Assembly: GCA_027625915.1 (NCBI GenBank)
Contig: JANTQA010000033.1
Location: forward strand, 4,154,001 to 4,218,000
Length of the DNA stretch: 64,000 nt
Source of the DNA: Anaeramoeba flamelloides
Lineage: Eukaryota; Metamonada; Anaeramoebidae
Reading direction: 5' to 3'
Part shown: positions 11,001 through 23,059 of the stretch, one piece after another
How positions within the stretch are numbered: the first letter of the stretch is position 1
Layout: the number at the start of each line of letters is the position of its first letter
The notes under the pieces: generated by a model
Database searches by the model: none
Told to the model about the DNA's origin: nothing
What the model saw: the letters and a program-made list of their open reading frames with translations, nothing else
Made by a program: the position numbers and the translations under genes

Positions 11001-14000
11001 GAATGAAATTCATAAATTGACCAATCAATTGTTTGAATTCAAGTCCGAAATAGAAAATTATAAAAACACTATTGAATTATTAAAGGAATCATACCAAAAG
11101 CAAATCCATTCTTTAAAACAAGAAAGCAATTCCATTTCGATGACTAACGAAGAGTTTGAACATGCCATCCAACTACTTAAAAAGGAAAAGGAAAATTTAG
11201 ATGAGAAACTAAATAAATTAAAGGAAATTTTCAAGAATCAAAAAAAGATTGACGAACAAAAAATTGAAAATTTAAGAAGAATTATAAACGATCAAGAATC
11301 TGAAACGGAAAAAAGCAAACGGACTTTAAAAAATTGGGGGGGAAAAATCCATGAGTTCGAATTGGATTCCAAGGCATATCAATTAACTATTACTAATATG
11401 AAGGAAAATTATGAAAAGGAAATGGAAAATTTATTAATTAAAGTAGACAATTTAAGAATAGAGTACGACCAAAAACTGAAAGAACATAATGAAAATAGTA
11501 ACACCATTACTGTTAATGATCAAAATCAAGAGGGATCAAGTAATAATAGTCAAATTGAGAAAGGAAAAAATTTTCAACAAGAATTAAATGAACAACAAAT
11601 TGAATTAGAAAAATTAGAAATCCAAAATAACAAAGAAGAAAAAAAAATTAATAATGTGAAAAAGCAAATTGATTTAATCAATAAGGAAATCAATCAATTA
11701 AATAATACAAATGAGCAATTAAAAAAAAATTTGGAAAAAGTTAAAATAAATAAAAAAGAGCAAAAAACGGAATTAGAAAATAAAATTCAAAATTTGCAAT
11801 CACAAATAAAAGATTTGCAAAACAAAAACAAAAAAAATGAGAACAATGATCTGAACGGGAATGTGACTGATGGTAATAATAATGAAAATAATAACAGCAA
11901 TAATAATAATTTTAATAATAATACAGGAATGACTGAAACTGAAAGGACCAAAATAATAAATTTGGAAAATCAAGTTCGTAAATTGGAAGGACAATTGTCA
12001 AACGAAAATAGTTTGGGCAAATTGAATATCAGTACAACGAAATCAAAATATGAATCTGGGATTGAAATTTCAAATAAAAAATTAAAAACTTTACAAAATA
12101 CATTAAAAGAAATGAATAAATTAATTATTGAAGAAAGAAAAACTTTAAGTGATAAATTAAAAGTATCTATAGACAAATCAATGAATGAAAATAATAATAA
12201 TAATGATAATAATAATAATAATAATTTAATTAACACAAAAGAAGAGGAAAAAAATGAACAAATTATCGAATACGAAAATAGGATTGAAAATCTTACAAAG
12301 CAAATTGAAAAATATAATCAATTACAAATTAAACAACAAAAGGAAATTAATGAATTAAAAAAAAATTTTGAAAAAAAGATGAATCAAATTTCAAATAATA
12401 AGGAAAGTGATTTAAATGCAAATAATAACGACAATTTAAAAGGAGGCAGTGGTATTAGTAGTAACCGCCGAATGATCAGCAATAATTTAGCACGGAATAG
12501 AATCAATAAACGAATAATAAAGCCAAGAATGCCAGGTCGCAACAGAAGAAGTAATCGGGGGTTTATGGCACAAAGAAGAGAGTTTGAAAATATTATTAAA
12601 AAATTAGAAGAGGAAAATAAAGAATTAAAAAGCCAAATTAAAAAAAAAAATCCAAAGCAAAATCCAAAGCAAAATCAAATTATTAATACCGACTTTTTAG
12701 AAAACGAGTCTTCGAATTTAATCAAAACTGGCAATCAGAAGAAACAAAATATCAACATAATTCAAAAGGTAAATAAACCACCTAGTAAGCCAATGAAAAT
12801 ATTGCCTTGGAATAAATATAACATTAACCAAATTGAAAATACAATTTGGAAGGAAATTAACAATGATATTGATAACAACGAAAATGATATTAATACTCAA
12901 GAAATTGAAGGTCTCTTTAATAATAACGCGATTGTTAGTAATAATAAGACTACTAATAATAACAATCCAAATATAATCAAATCGTTAAATATTTTGAAAG
13001 AAACTAAATTTAAAAACATTGAGAAAATGTTTAATAATTTGCAAATCTCATTTTTGGCAATCAAAAATTCAATTTTGGATCTTGACGAGGAAGCCCTAAC
13101 TGTTGACAATTTGAAGGAATTGCTAATAACCTCCCCAACAAAATTGGAATTTGAATTGTTGGAGCAATATCGAGGGCTAAAATCCTTAAGATTAAGTAAG
13201 CCAGAACAGTTTCTATTGGACATCATTGACATCCCAAGATACAAGATCAAAATAAGGTCTTGGATCTGTAAAAGAACCTTTCAATCCAAGATGGACTATG
13301 TTGTCAAAATGATCAAAAATTTGTCATTGGCCTGTAATGAATTGCAATCTAGCGGGACCCTGAAGCAGATTCTCAAGGTCATTCTAACAATTGGCAACTA
13401 CTTGAACGGTGGCACATACCGCGGCAACGCGTCTGGGTTCAAATTAAGCACGCTGTCCAAGCTGTACCACGTAAAGGGCAATAACACAAAGAGCCCCAAT
13501 CTGTTGCATTTCATCGCAAAGCTAATCGGTGAAAATGGCATTTCTGCCCAGCAATTAATAAACGAAATCCCCCACGTCAAAGACGCCTCGTCAGTTTCCT
13601 TCAAGTCAATCAAAAAGAATTTCCAACAGATCGGTAAAGATCTCAAATTGATCCAATTGGAAATCATCGATTGCCAAAACGAGCAAGATAGCGACAGCTT
13701 TAGAGACAAAATGAGAAGTTTCTTGAATTTTTCAATTAAAGAATATAAATCAATGGCAAAAAGAATTTCAGAGTCAGAATCCATTTTTAATCAAACAGTT
13801 GGCTTCTTTGCAGAAGATTTAACTATACAGCCAAACGAATTCTTTGCGCCCATACTCGATTTCTCAAATAAATTGCAAAATATTTTGAATAAAAATTCTT
13901 CACAAAAATCTTCGTCAACTTTTCATCAGGCTAATACAGATGTTGGCTTGGTTGAAGGGATCATTAAGTCAATAAAATCTGGTGCACAAATGAGAGGCGA

Positions 14001-14007
14001 AAATTAG
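8018..14007 (+). CDS. Diaphanous-related formin (GBD-FH3, coiled coil, FH2, DAD; no FH1)
   Basis: Actin nucleator and elongator, about 1,812 residues in three phase-0 exons: 8018-8173 (ATG, donor GTAAGT), 8330-8434 (donor GTAAAT) and 8830-14007. Joining exons 1 and 2 restores the GTPase-binding motif FENLL-TELGLPELTKKQM, followed by EKKWVVLCQHK. Exon 3 begins the armadillo-like FH3/DID region (LSSNPLSWIIEFLELGG). About residues 350-1330 are charged coiled coil with a few Asn runs. FH2 starts near residue 1408 (MKILPWNKYNINQIENTIW) and carries the core GNYLNGGTYRGNASGFKL near residue 1609. The C-terminus GLVEGIIKSIKSGAQMR fits a DAD core, so Rho-type autoinhibition is likely; the basic cluster after it is cut to RGEN. 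No proline-rich FH1 lies before FH2 (only NKPPSKP), so profilin-actin delivery would need another route. The exon 3 acceptor AAAAAAG is weak but keeps phase and homology. Confidence 0.93.
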
Positions 14008-14627
14008 AAAGATCTTTTTTCGTTTTCATTTTCTTTTTTATTTTTTATTTTCATATTTCTTCTTGTTTGGGTTTTTCATTTTATTAATCCATTCTTATTG
14101 TTGTTTTTTTTTTTTTCTTTTTTTATTTGTAGTGATAATTTCTTTTTATAATTAAATTAGCTGATTATTATTTTAAATCCTTTATCATAATCCTTTTTCT
14201 TTTTTTAATATGTTACATCCATTTTACTTGTATGATGAATATTTTAAATTGAACAAAAAAAAAAAAATTGAATTTTAATTCTTTTCCAACTTTTGGTTCA
14301 ACTTTAGTTAAATCAAAATCCTTGAAAGTACTTTTGTCTTAAAACCAAGAGTATTGTGATCATGTGGTAGCTGTCTTACATAAATTTTTTCTTTTTTTTT
14401 TTTTTTTTTTTTTTCGAAAGTTTTTTTAATATAAATTAAAAAATTATGAAATTTTTCACTTATTCATGAATCAGAGTATGAGTATAGGAACTAAGAAATA
14501 AAGAACTTGATAAAAATCAAGATGAAAAAAAAGGTTGAAACTTTGCTTTGCTTTGCTTTGTTTTTTCTTTTATTTCATTAAAAAACTTAATAGCAGAAAT
14601 GAAACAGCTATAGTGATTAAATTTTGT

Positions 14628-15386
14628 TTAAGGGATTAGTGTCACCATAGATTTCACTATAATCAAAGTATGTTGTAATTTGGTGTAAATGATATTAGTG
14701 CACCATGGATCAAATAGCTTTAAAAAATCTATTATAAATCTTATTGCACAATACATTATTACATTTTTTACTAATGATCTCAATTAAAAAAGTTTCATTT
14801 TGAAAAAATTTTTTTTTTAATTCCTTTTCCAAATCTAAAAATATAAACCCAAAATACAGTATTCTGGTATTTAATAATTCAAGATTTAGAACTTCAAAAA
14901 GTAACTATTTTTTAATTTTTTTAATTTCAAAGATTAACTCAATAATCATCAACATGAAAGTACAAAGACTGATTAGTTTTGTTTGATTTTGATAAAGCTA
15001 CTTCTAGCATCAATATATTTGCAGGATTTGAGAAATAATTTGACAAAAAAATTGGATCGGTTAATTATTTAATTTTTAAAAAAATTGAATTTTTTAGTAA
15101 CTAATCTACATTTTTACGACAAATTTAAGATGAATATTTTGTAACTTTGTAGTCTGAATATTGATAACTCAACCTTTAAATTTATGGCGAAATTCAGCTT
15201 TTATTCTGAAATTGTTGGGTTTTTTACTAATACATTGATCATTTTTAATTGATGAGATCAATAAATATTACTACTTGACTAATCGATTTTTTAGAGACAT
15301 TTGAACCATGTAGAACTAATGTAGTTAAGCCCAATAACAACATACTTTGTTACTGGGTCTTTCCTTGGTAGACGCTAATCCCTTAA
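14628..15386. mobile_element. TTAA-flanked 751-bp inverted-repeat DNA element
   Basis: TTAA at 14628-14631 and 15383-15386 encloses an element whose ends are imperfect inverted repeats of about 45 bp. The left reads GGGATTAGTGTCACCATAG...AAAGTATGTTGT; the complement of the right reads GGGATTAGCGTCTACCAAGG...AACAAAGTATGTTGT. There is no transposase. Interior blocks (for example TTTAAAGGTTGA.TTATCAATATTCAGA in complement, near 15160-15185) recur at 42.85 and 48.84 kb, and the right-end block around CATGTAGAACTA recurs at 49.28 kb. It is therefore the best-delimited member of a dispersed family, with piggyBac-like TTAA targeting. Confidence 0.6.
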
Positions 15387-16989
15387 AGAGGAACAAAATG
15401 TCCATGATTTAAAATGAATTAGTTCATTTTTTTTTTTTATAATATGATTCATCAAAGTTTGAATTTGAATTCTTTTTTGAAGAAAAAACTCAAATGATTT
15501 GTTTTTTTGATTCAAAGAGAACTAAATAGTTCTTTTTTTTTTTCAATCATTAATCTCAACTAATTTCTCATTTGAATAAGGTTTTATAAAAGAATCACTT
15601 AATTCTCAAAATTTATCAATTAATAATTTTTTGTTTATTTTCAAAAAGAATTAAATACTTGTCAAAAAATTAAATATTTGAGGTTTTTCTTCATGGGATT
15701 TTAGTTTTAATCAACTTTTTTTCAATCTTGATGTTTTGTGGATTTTGATTTTTGTTTGTTTTTTATTTTGGTATTATTGTCTGTTTTGTGTGGAACTAAT
15801 GTATAATATAACTTTGAGTCAATTTAGTCTGTTTACCATTAACTTTGATTTATATTTTTATAGATTTTTTCTTGAAAATTCAACAAAAAATATCGAAAAA
15901 ATAACAAAAGTGGCAAAAAAGTCCAAAATAAAATAATAAATAAATAATCCAGTTTTAAACGAAACACAATATTACAAGAAATAAAAATTTATAAAACAAT
16001 AGGGTTCAAGATCTTTCAATGATTCTACTTGAAATCTTTTTTATTGTTACATTATTATTCTGATCTTTTTTATATTTTTTTTTTTATATATTCTTCTATT
16101 TCTCGAAGTGTTTCGTTTTTTTTCCGAAAAGAATCAAAAAAAGTAAATTACCCCCTATAAAATTTTAATACATTTCATTTATTTTGGAATATTTTTCATT
16201 TTAATTTCAAAAATGTTCAATCTACATTTCTTGGGAATTTCCAGGTTACTTCCGTTTACTATTTGAATAATGATTCATTTAATTTCCTAAATAAATTCAG
16301 AAAGTTTTCAATCAAATTTCAGTTATTATGATCAAAGTTTCACCAAATTCAGATCATTTTAGTTAGCGTGTGAAGATAATTACTTGACAAATTGTATCGA
16401 AAGCTTGATTAAGTTCACTTCAGTCGGTTATAAATTTCATCAGTTTTGTTTGCTTATGAAGTCAGTTCCTTCACACCATTTTGAATATGATCTAATCAGA
16501 ACAAGTCCAGTTTGTTTAAGATCTTATTGTGAATAAGTTTTTAAATTCTGTGTATGATTTTTTTAAACTCTTTCTCAGATACAGTAGTGAATAAATTGTA
16601 ATTGTTTTCAATTGTGGTAAATAGTCAATCCCAAAGATTTAACCATATGTTGCACGCGTTGATGAGGATTTTTATAAACATGTTGTGAGAATTGTCACAA
16701 AGAATTATAAATTAATAGTTCTTGGAAACAGTTCAGATTTCATTTTTTTTTTGAAAATTTGCTTTTTGTCTAAAACTATTTTCTCGAATTAAAACTCATA
16801 ATTTATCAAGAAGATGTTGGAAAATTTTGATGTCGTGAAAAAAAATAAACAATTAATTCGTGTTTTGTATTATACCTTCCAGAAATGACAATACAGAGAG
16901 TACTTAAAAATCGGAAATTTTGAAATATCTAAAAGTTGAAAAATCGATTATTTTCTGATTAAAAAATGAAAATCTTTCCTTCACATTTG

Positions 16990-17215
16990 AAAAATATTTT
17001 TCAAGTTTCTAAGTTGGAATCAAATCTTAAAATATTCTCAAGATCGTTAAGAAATGATATTTTGAGACAATAAATTTAACTCCCTTCGTTAACTCTGAGA
17101 TATAATTTTTACTCAATTAATTTGTTTGGAATAGCTTAAATTATTATTTATTAGGGAAATTCAAATAAAAATTGTCATTTATTAATGGAAAATATGAATA
17201 TTAAATTTTAAGCTT
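16990..17215 (+). repeat. Dispersed repeat, copy shared with G-alpha intron 3
   Basis: This segment matches, in inverted orientation, 20395-20600 inside the large G-alpha intron. Shared words, allowing a few changes, are AGAAATGATATTTT.AGACAA, AACTCCCTTCGTTAACTCTG, TTTTTACTCAATTAATTTG, GGAA(T/C)AG and AAATTCAAATAAAAATTG followed by TCATTTATTAATGG. No coding capacity and no clear ends were seen. Confidence 0.6.
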
Positions 17216-19678
17216 ATTTCGAATTTATTAAAAATGATTAACCTATTCAACTTACTAGCCAAGAGTTCTTCTCAAAGATCCATTGAAAAACTTTTTGGTG
17301 ATTTTTTATTCAGATTTATAATTGTAATTATTATTGTTTACCTTTTGAAAAAAATTAAATCCCTTCTTCTTTCTTTTTGTCTAAGGTGTGTTAATTGGTG
17401 ATTTTTCGAATTTCAAATTATTAAATTGTATTTTTTGGTAGAAAAATTGTTTTAAGGATCAATTCAGTACAACCAAAATATTTTTCCATAATGAGAAAAA
17501 AATTGTTGTAAGTATAATGGCGAGCTAATAAAAACAAAAAACTAACCAACATGTGAAGTACGACCGTTCTCCAAAAATCAAAAAACCAATAAGGGGTGAT
17601 TTTCAGAAAAAAGTACCAAATAGCTGACACTTAATTTCCAATTTGAATCGTTGTGAATGTTAAATATTATTTTGAAAATAACTGTGTCAGTTTAGGAGTG
17701 TGACTCTTTGATACACTTGTGAGTTCTCGAAGATATTTTTCTTTTTTTCTCAAATGAAATATTCCATCTCAGAAAAATAATAAAATCTTTAATTTGTGAA
17801 ATAAAGAGAGTTCTATAACAACCTCACACTCAAAAAATTCAGCTAAATAGAATTAAAATGATTTTGTACTTTTAAATCTCAATTTGTTTTAAATTAAATA
17901 AATTGAATCATTTCAAAATAGAAAAGAAAAGTAAATGAGGAGATTTTTTTTTCTTATTAGAATTTGAGATTTCTTTTTAGACTTTTTTTTTGAAAGGGAA
18001 TTTTTGATTAAATTGATCATTAGAAAATTTTTTTTTTTTATGAAAAAGATTTTTTGCCAAAGATTATCAGAAAATTTTTTTTTGATATTAGTCTTCTATC
18101 AATCAAAAGAATGTCAATTACACAATGAAATCTTTTGATCCAAGACACTATCTTCGGATATGGATAAATCAATGATAAATGATTTGATCCTTCAAAAACA
18201 AAATTAGTAAATTACTTTTCATTAATATTTTGCAAGAGGTACAAGAGATGATTATTTCACTAAAAAAAAATTTCTTAGTTGGTGTTCTCTTTATAATTAG
18301 ACCGAGTCTGAATATTGTTCAAAAAGTTATAGAATTTTAAGAGAAAATCTAAAATACATACTCTTCTTTGATGGGTAATAAAAAAGGCAAGATTAAAAGA
18401 TAGAAAACATTGTTTGATTTTAAATTTTCTTTTGAAAAGAATGAAATTCGGAAATTATAAGCAAGAATTGGTTATCTAAAAAACTCATACCAAATTCGTT
18501 GAAAAACTTACCCAATCAAAACTTTGGCATTCAAGAAAATCTCTAAAATATTTGTGTTTGTTGTAAATTAGTATTGTCAATTAAATCAGAAAAAAATTTA
18601 CACAATAATTTTACTAATCATTTTTAATTAGAGATCGTAATTACAAATTACAATCTTTGTGAACTGTGTTGGAAAAGAAAAATCTTGAAAAAGGAAGGAA
18701 ATTTTTTCCCATTTCTTGAAAAAATACCAATCCTAATTACTCCAAATTCTCAAAATAGTATGCATGAGAGAGAAAATATTTGAGAAGGAAAAAAGGAAAT
18801 AATAAATAGAATCAGAAATTGGGATTTTGGCCATGACTGTTGTGTTGTTACAATTTTTAAGAAATAATTAGTATTGCAGTTATTTTTTTTAGGATCTACT
18901 TAATGTGATCAAATAAGATTAAACTATTATTTTCTTGGTTAGAAACCGTCCCAAATTATTGAATTGTTTGTGATCAAATAGAATTTTAAGTTGGCTAAAA
19001 AATTAGAATTAAATTAATGTCATTCCATAAATGGTTTTTATATCAAAAAATGATAAAACTCTTGAAAGTGATTTGGAGATCTTTATCTTTTATCATCATT
19101 TTAAAAATATTTCTAATTTGAAGGTATTTTACCCTCAAAATTTCAAAATTAAAATAATTACATCACTCGTTTATTCGTTTAATAAGAAGATTTTCAAGAA
19201 TTCCTTTTAAAAGTTTTTGCAAATGGAAAAAAAATTATTCAAAAATAGATCAATATTTTTTTATTATAACAAGATCTAAATCTCAAATGTCGGTTTGAAA
19301 GGAAATAATTCTTGTGTTATATTTCAAGTAGAAGGATTTTTCTTTATTCTGAATTGAGAACGAAGGGAAAATTCAAAATTCTCTTTCTCATTATCAAAAA
19401 GTTAGAATTAAGAATTGAAAATTCCAAATACAAATCATACACACTACAAATTTTTTCCCAAACATAATCCAATTTTAATTACAAAAGTTTTTACTCGAGT
19501 TTTTCATGAGAAAATGAGAAAAATAAAAATCAACAACTAAAAGATCGCTGGAGGTTTGTTTAGTCAAACTTTATTCATTTTGTTCAACACCAAATGCCTA
19601 AAATAAGTTTTTTCAAGTTTAAAATTACATTTTTTTATTTTTATTTTTAAATTTAACAAACCTTTTTTTTGCTTTAAA

Positions 19679-22600
19679 ATGGGAAACAAACAAAAAAAAA
19701 AGAACAAGAAAGAAAGGAAAAAAAACCAAAAAATTGAGAGCATGTTAAACGACCCAAATGAAAAAAAACAAGTGAAGGTAAACTACTTTGATAACTTTAT
19801 TTTTATTTTGTTTTTTTCCTTTTGAATTTCCGTATTTTTTTTTGGAAATTGGTTACATTCCTCAAAAAAAAATCATTCAATCTAATTTACTCAAACTTTT
19901 TCTTTTAATTTATATGTTTTTACTAACTTTTAAAAATAGATTTTAATACTGGGTAACTCAATTCACCACAAATCACAATCAATTAAAAACATCCAATTCT
20001 CACAATCACCTTTTACAAACAATAACTTTTAAAAAAAAAATCAATCTTTTACTTTACTGGTTATTATACACAATTTTTTCTTACTTTTATAGGAACCGGA
20101 GAATCTGGGAAATCCACTTTTGTCAAACAGATCCATTTAATCCACAAAGATGGGTTCGACACAAAAACAAGAGAAAGGTTTAAAATTGCAATCCACTTTA
20201 ATTTGATTAAGGGGCTCCAAGATCTAATCGAAGGGCTGCCTTTAATAAGAAAAAACGTTCAAAAATCATTATCGGTATGCCTTTTAACTTTACCTTTCTT
20301 ATCAAAGTGTTGACAAATAAACACTTTTTCTTTTCTTCTTGAGTTAATCTTATTCCCTTCAAGCTTATTTTCATCTTCATCCCTTCAAAATTTATTGCTG
20401 TGTTTTCCTATTAATAAATGAAAATTTTTATTTCAATTTCCAAAATATATATTAATATGAACTGTTCCAATCAAATTAATTGAGTAAAAAATTATGTCTC
20501 AGAGTTAAGGAAGGGAGTTTAATTTGTTGTCTAAAAATATCATTTCTAAACTATTAGTTAAGTATTTTAGAATGTGTACTAAAAATTTTTCATATAAAAT
20601 TATTTTGGAGAATTTGAACTAAAAATTTGCATTTTTTTAATTGCAAAATAATAGTATTATCAAATAAAAAAGAGAACAAACAAAACATGAAATAATATCT
20701 CATGTCAAAAACAAATCATTTTCACAACTGTAATTGCTTCTGATCAACCCTAACAATAATTTCTATTTGCTAAAAACACTAAAAATTTGCCCCAATTTTT
20801 TCGTTTTTTTTTTTTTCACTTTTTGAAAACAAATTTCTTTTCAAAATGAATTTTCTCTCTTTCAATGATTTTAATTGAATTAAAAAATTTTTTTGGCAGC
20901 ATTTTATTATCGAAAAAAAAAAATTTACTACATTTCCAAATTTTTCTTTTGACAAACAGAATTCAAAGAAGTATATTTGTACTTTGTTTCCCTTTCTTTG
21001 AAAAATTTAAATTGAAAAGTTTTTTTCATTTATGTTGCAAATACGGGTAATTGAGGTTGGTATTTAATAGTTCACCCCTTAATCAACTTTTGACCAAACT
21101 CAGATTTTGGCATTCTATTTACAAAAGCAAATTAAAATTGACTCTTTAATTGATTAGTAAATTTTCCACTTATTGAAAGATTAACTAAATTCATATTTTT
21201 CCAATATTAAAAATTTTATTCCCAAACAGAACTTAAGTGTTTCTAAATTTTCAGAATTGTCTTTTTCATTAAAGTGATTCTTTTTTGAAAAAAAGTTTCT
21301 TTATTCTTTTGTTCGTTTTAAGGATTATTCGAATTTTATGGTTAGTGAATACTATTTTTCCACCTAGTAACATATTTAATGACTTTTAAGAAATATGATC
21401 TACGGGATCTTGCTAACTTGAAAAATTTAGGTTTTTTTTTGCAAAATTTTGAGTTGGGAAAAAAAAATTTCCTTCATCAAATCCAAATTATTCTCAACAA
21501 ATTTTGAAGAAAAAAATTTCATTAAGAAAATGCCACTCCACTTTCTTTTCAAGTATGTTAGAGTATAGCGATAGAGTATAAATATTCTTGAAAAGAAAGT
21601 GGAGTGGCATTTTCCTAATATCAAAAAAATGGCTTTTTAGTTTTGCCTTGTTTTGTTCGGGAAATTCAAAAAGTTTTTAGTCAAAAAATGATGAACAAGT
21701 AAAATCTAAAAAATCCAAAAATTGCAATATTTTGACTTTTCCTCAATCCATTGTCTTTTAAAGCTTTTTTTCTGTTTATAGTATTTTATTTCAACCCTCA
21801 CTGAGCATAAAATTCGAATAGTCCTTAAAACAAAAGCAAAATACAAAAAATGTATTGACTATGTGAATAAAAATATAATTCTAAAAATAAAACCAAAATT
21901 TAACCACTTTGCGAACTCTTGATCCCAATTTTACTTTTATTTTTCTAATAGGAAGTAGCCCAAGACTTCTTGCAATTGAACCCAAGAACAGGTTTAACAA
22001 CAACAATTATTGATGCTGTTGAATCTTTATGGGCTGATGAGTCAATCAAGGAAATGTACGAACAAAGGTCTCTCATACAAATCCCTAGTTCCACAAACTA
22101 CTTTTTGGACAGTCTCGAGAGAATCTCAAAAAATGACTACCTCCCAAATGACAACGATATCATCATGTGCAGAATACCAACAACCGGAATAAATCAGGTC
22201 CAATTTGAAGATCAAGGACTACAATGGAGTTTGATTGACGTCGGTGGGCAACGATCTGAAAGGCGTAAATGGATACACCATTTTGATAACGTTTCAATTG
22301 TTTTTTATGTGATTGCTTTAGATGAGTATGATCAAGCCTTGTATGAAAACATTGAAATAAATAGGTTTGTAGTCTTTAAAGATTTTTCTTTTCTTCTCTC
22401 TCTTAATTTTATCAGATACCATTAATCATTCTTTTTAAGATAAAATTTCTTGGCTTTTTTGCCTATTTGAAGATATACCAATTTTCTTATTTTCCTCTTT
22501 ACTTTTTTTCCATATTTACTTATATACATTTTTACCCATTTACCCATATACCGATTTACTCATTTACTATAGAATGACAGAAAGCCTTGATTTATTATCC

Positions 22601-23059
22601 CAAACATTAGGAAACCAAATATTTCGAAAAACACCCTGCTTCCTTATTTTTAATAAATTCGATCTTTTCCAAAAAAAAATTAAAAAAGTTGATTTAAATG
22701 TCTGCTTTAAGAAATACAAAGGCGGGAAAAATGAACAAAATGCTTTAAATTTTATATATAAAACTTTTAAAAAAGCTGTTTCTTCAAAAAAAAGAAACAT
22801 TAATTGCTTTTCTTCAATCGGGACAGAAACAGATAACGTTTGTCAAGTTCTTGTAAGTGCTTTGATTTTTTTTTTTTTTTTCATATATATTATAGTATTA
22901 TATTTGTTAAACCTTATTAATTTTTTATTTGTATTTTTTTTTTTTTTTACTCTTCTCATCACATCTCTATTACTTCATATTCATTATTAATAGAAACAAG
23001 TTCAAGAATCCGTGAAACGCAATTCGCCACATATACTGAGTTCATTAAACCAAATTTAA
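19679..23059 (+). CDS. Heterotrimeric G protein alpha subunit
   Basis: Membrane-anchored signalling GTPase of 350 residues in six exons: 19679-19777, 19940-19952, 20093-20274, 21952-22364, 22573-22852 and 22994-23059. The phases agree at every junction. The start MGNK supports N-myristoylation, after which comes a lysine-rich N-terminus. The P-loop GTGESGKST is built from ILILG (13-nt exon 2 plus 2 nt) joined to exon 3. Exon 4 holds the switch I RIPTTGI, whose Arg is the usual catalytic arginine, and switch II DVGGQRSERRKW with the catalytic Gln. Exon 5 holds G4 FNKFD and a G5-like SSIGTETDNV. The helical domain (125 residues from P-loop to switch I) is close to the normal length, so no exon appears to be missing from the 1,677-nt intron 3. 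Other introns are 140-208 nt. The C-terminus LSSLNQI has no cysteine for pertussis-toxin modification and ends unlike animal classes, so receptor coupling cannot be inferred. Confidence 0.93.
20395..20600 (-). repeat. Dispersed repeat inside G-alpha intron 3
   Basis: Inverted homologue of 16990-17215, about 75-80 per cent alike by eye. It shares, in complement, AACTCCCTTCCTTAACTCTG and TTTACTCAATTAATTTGATT. Its insertion accounts for part of the intron's excess length. Confidence 0.6.
21526..21614. repeat. Perfect 28-bp inverted repeat with 33-nt loop
   Basis: Positions 21526-21553 are exactly complementary to 21587-21614; the arm contains TGCCACTCCACTTTC. The loop is 21554-21586. The transcript would form a near-ideal stem-loop on either strand. 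The arm has higher G+C content than the surrounding intron. It could be a very short MITE, an intronic small-RNA precursor or a splicing-related structure. Confidence 0.9.

Larger units (their letters stand above)
14008..19678. other. 5.7-kb intergenic region, repeats only
   Basis: It follows the formin stop codon. It contains the 751-bp TTAA-flanked element (14628-15386) and one arm of a dispersed repeat at 16990-17215, both listed separately. A CTTTG microsatellite (TTTGCTTTGCTTTGCTTTG) lies near 14543. Short open stretches at 15736-15936 (+) and 17421-17630 (-) are composition-driven and have no recognisable homology. No exon can be supported. Confidence 0.5.
20275..21951 (+). other. Oversized third intron of the G-alpha gene
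   Basis: The donor GTATGC at 20275 and acceptor TAATAG at 21951 delimit 1,677 nt, about ten times the other introns of this gene. It holds the inverted copy of the 17.0-kb dispersed repeat (20395-20600) and a perfect 28-bp stem hairpin (21526-21614). The open stretches at 20865-21050 (+) and 21427-21624 (-) are not convincing as exons; the second is a by-product of the hairpin region. Confidence 0.7.

Noticed and set aside
9169-13784. Many minus-strand open stretches opposite the formin
   Set aside because: They mirror the coding frame of the formin and have serine/phenylalanine/leucine-rich composition without domains.
20865-21050. Extra exon in the large G-alpha intron
   Set aside because: The helical domain is already full length without it, and the sequence has no G-alpha similarity.
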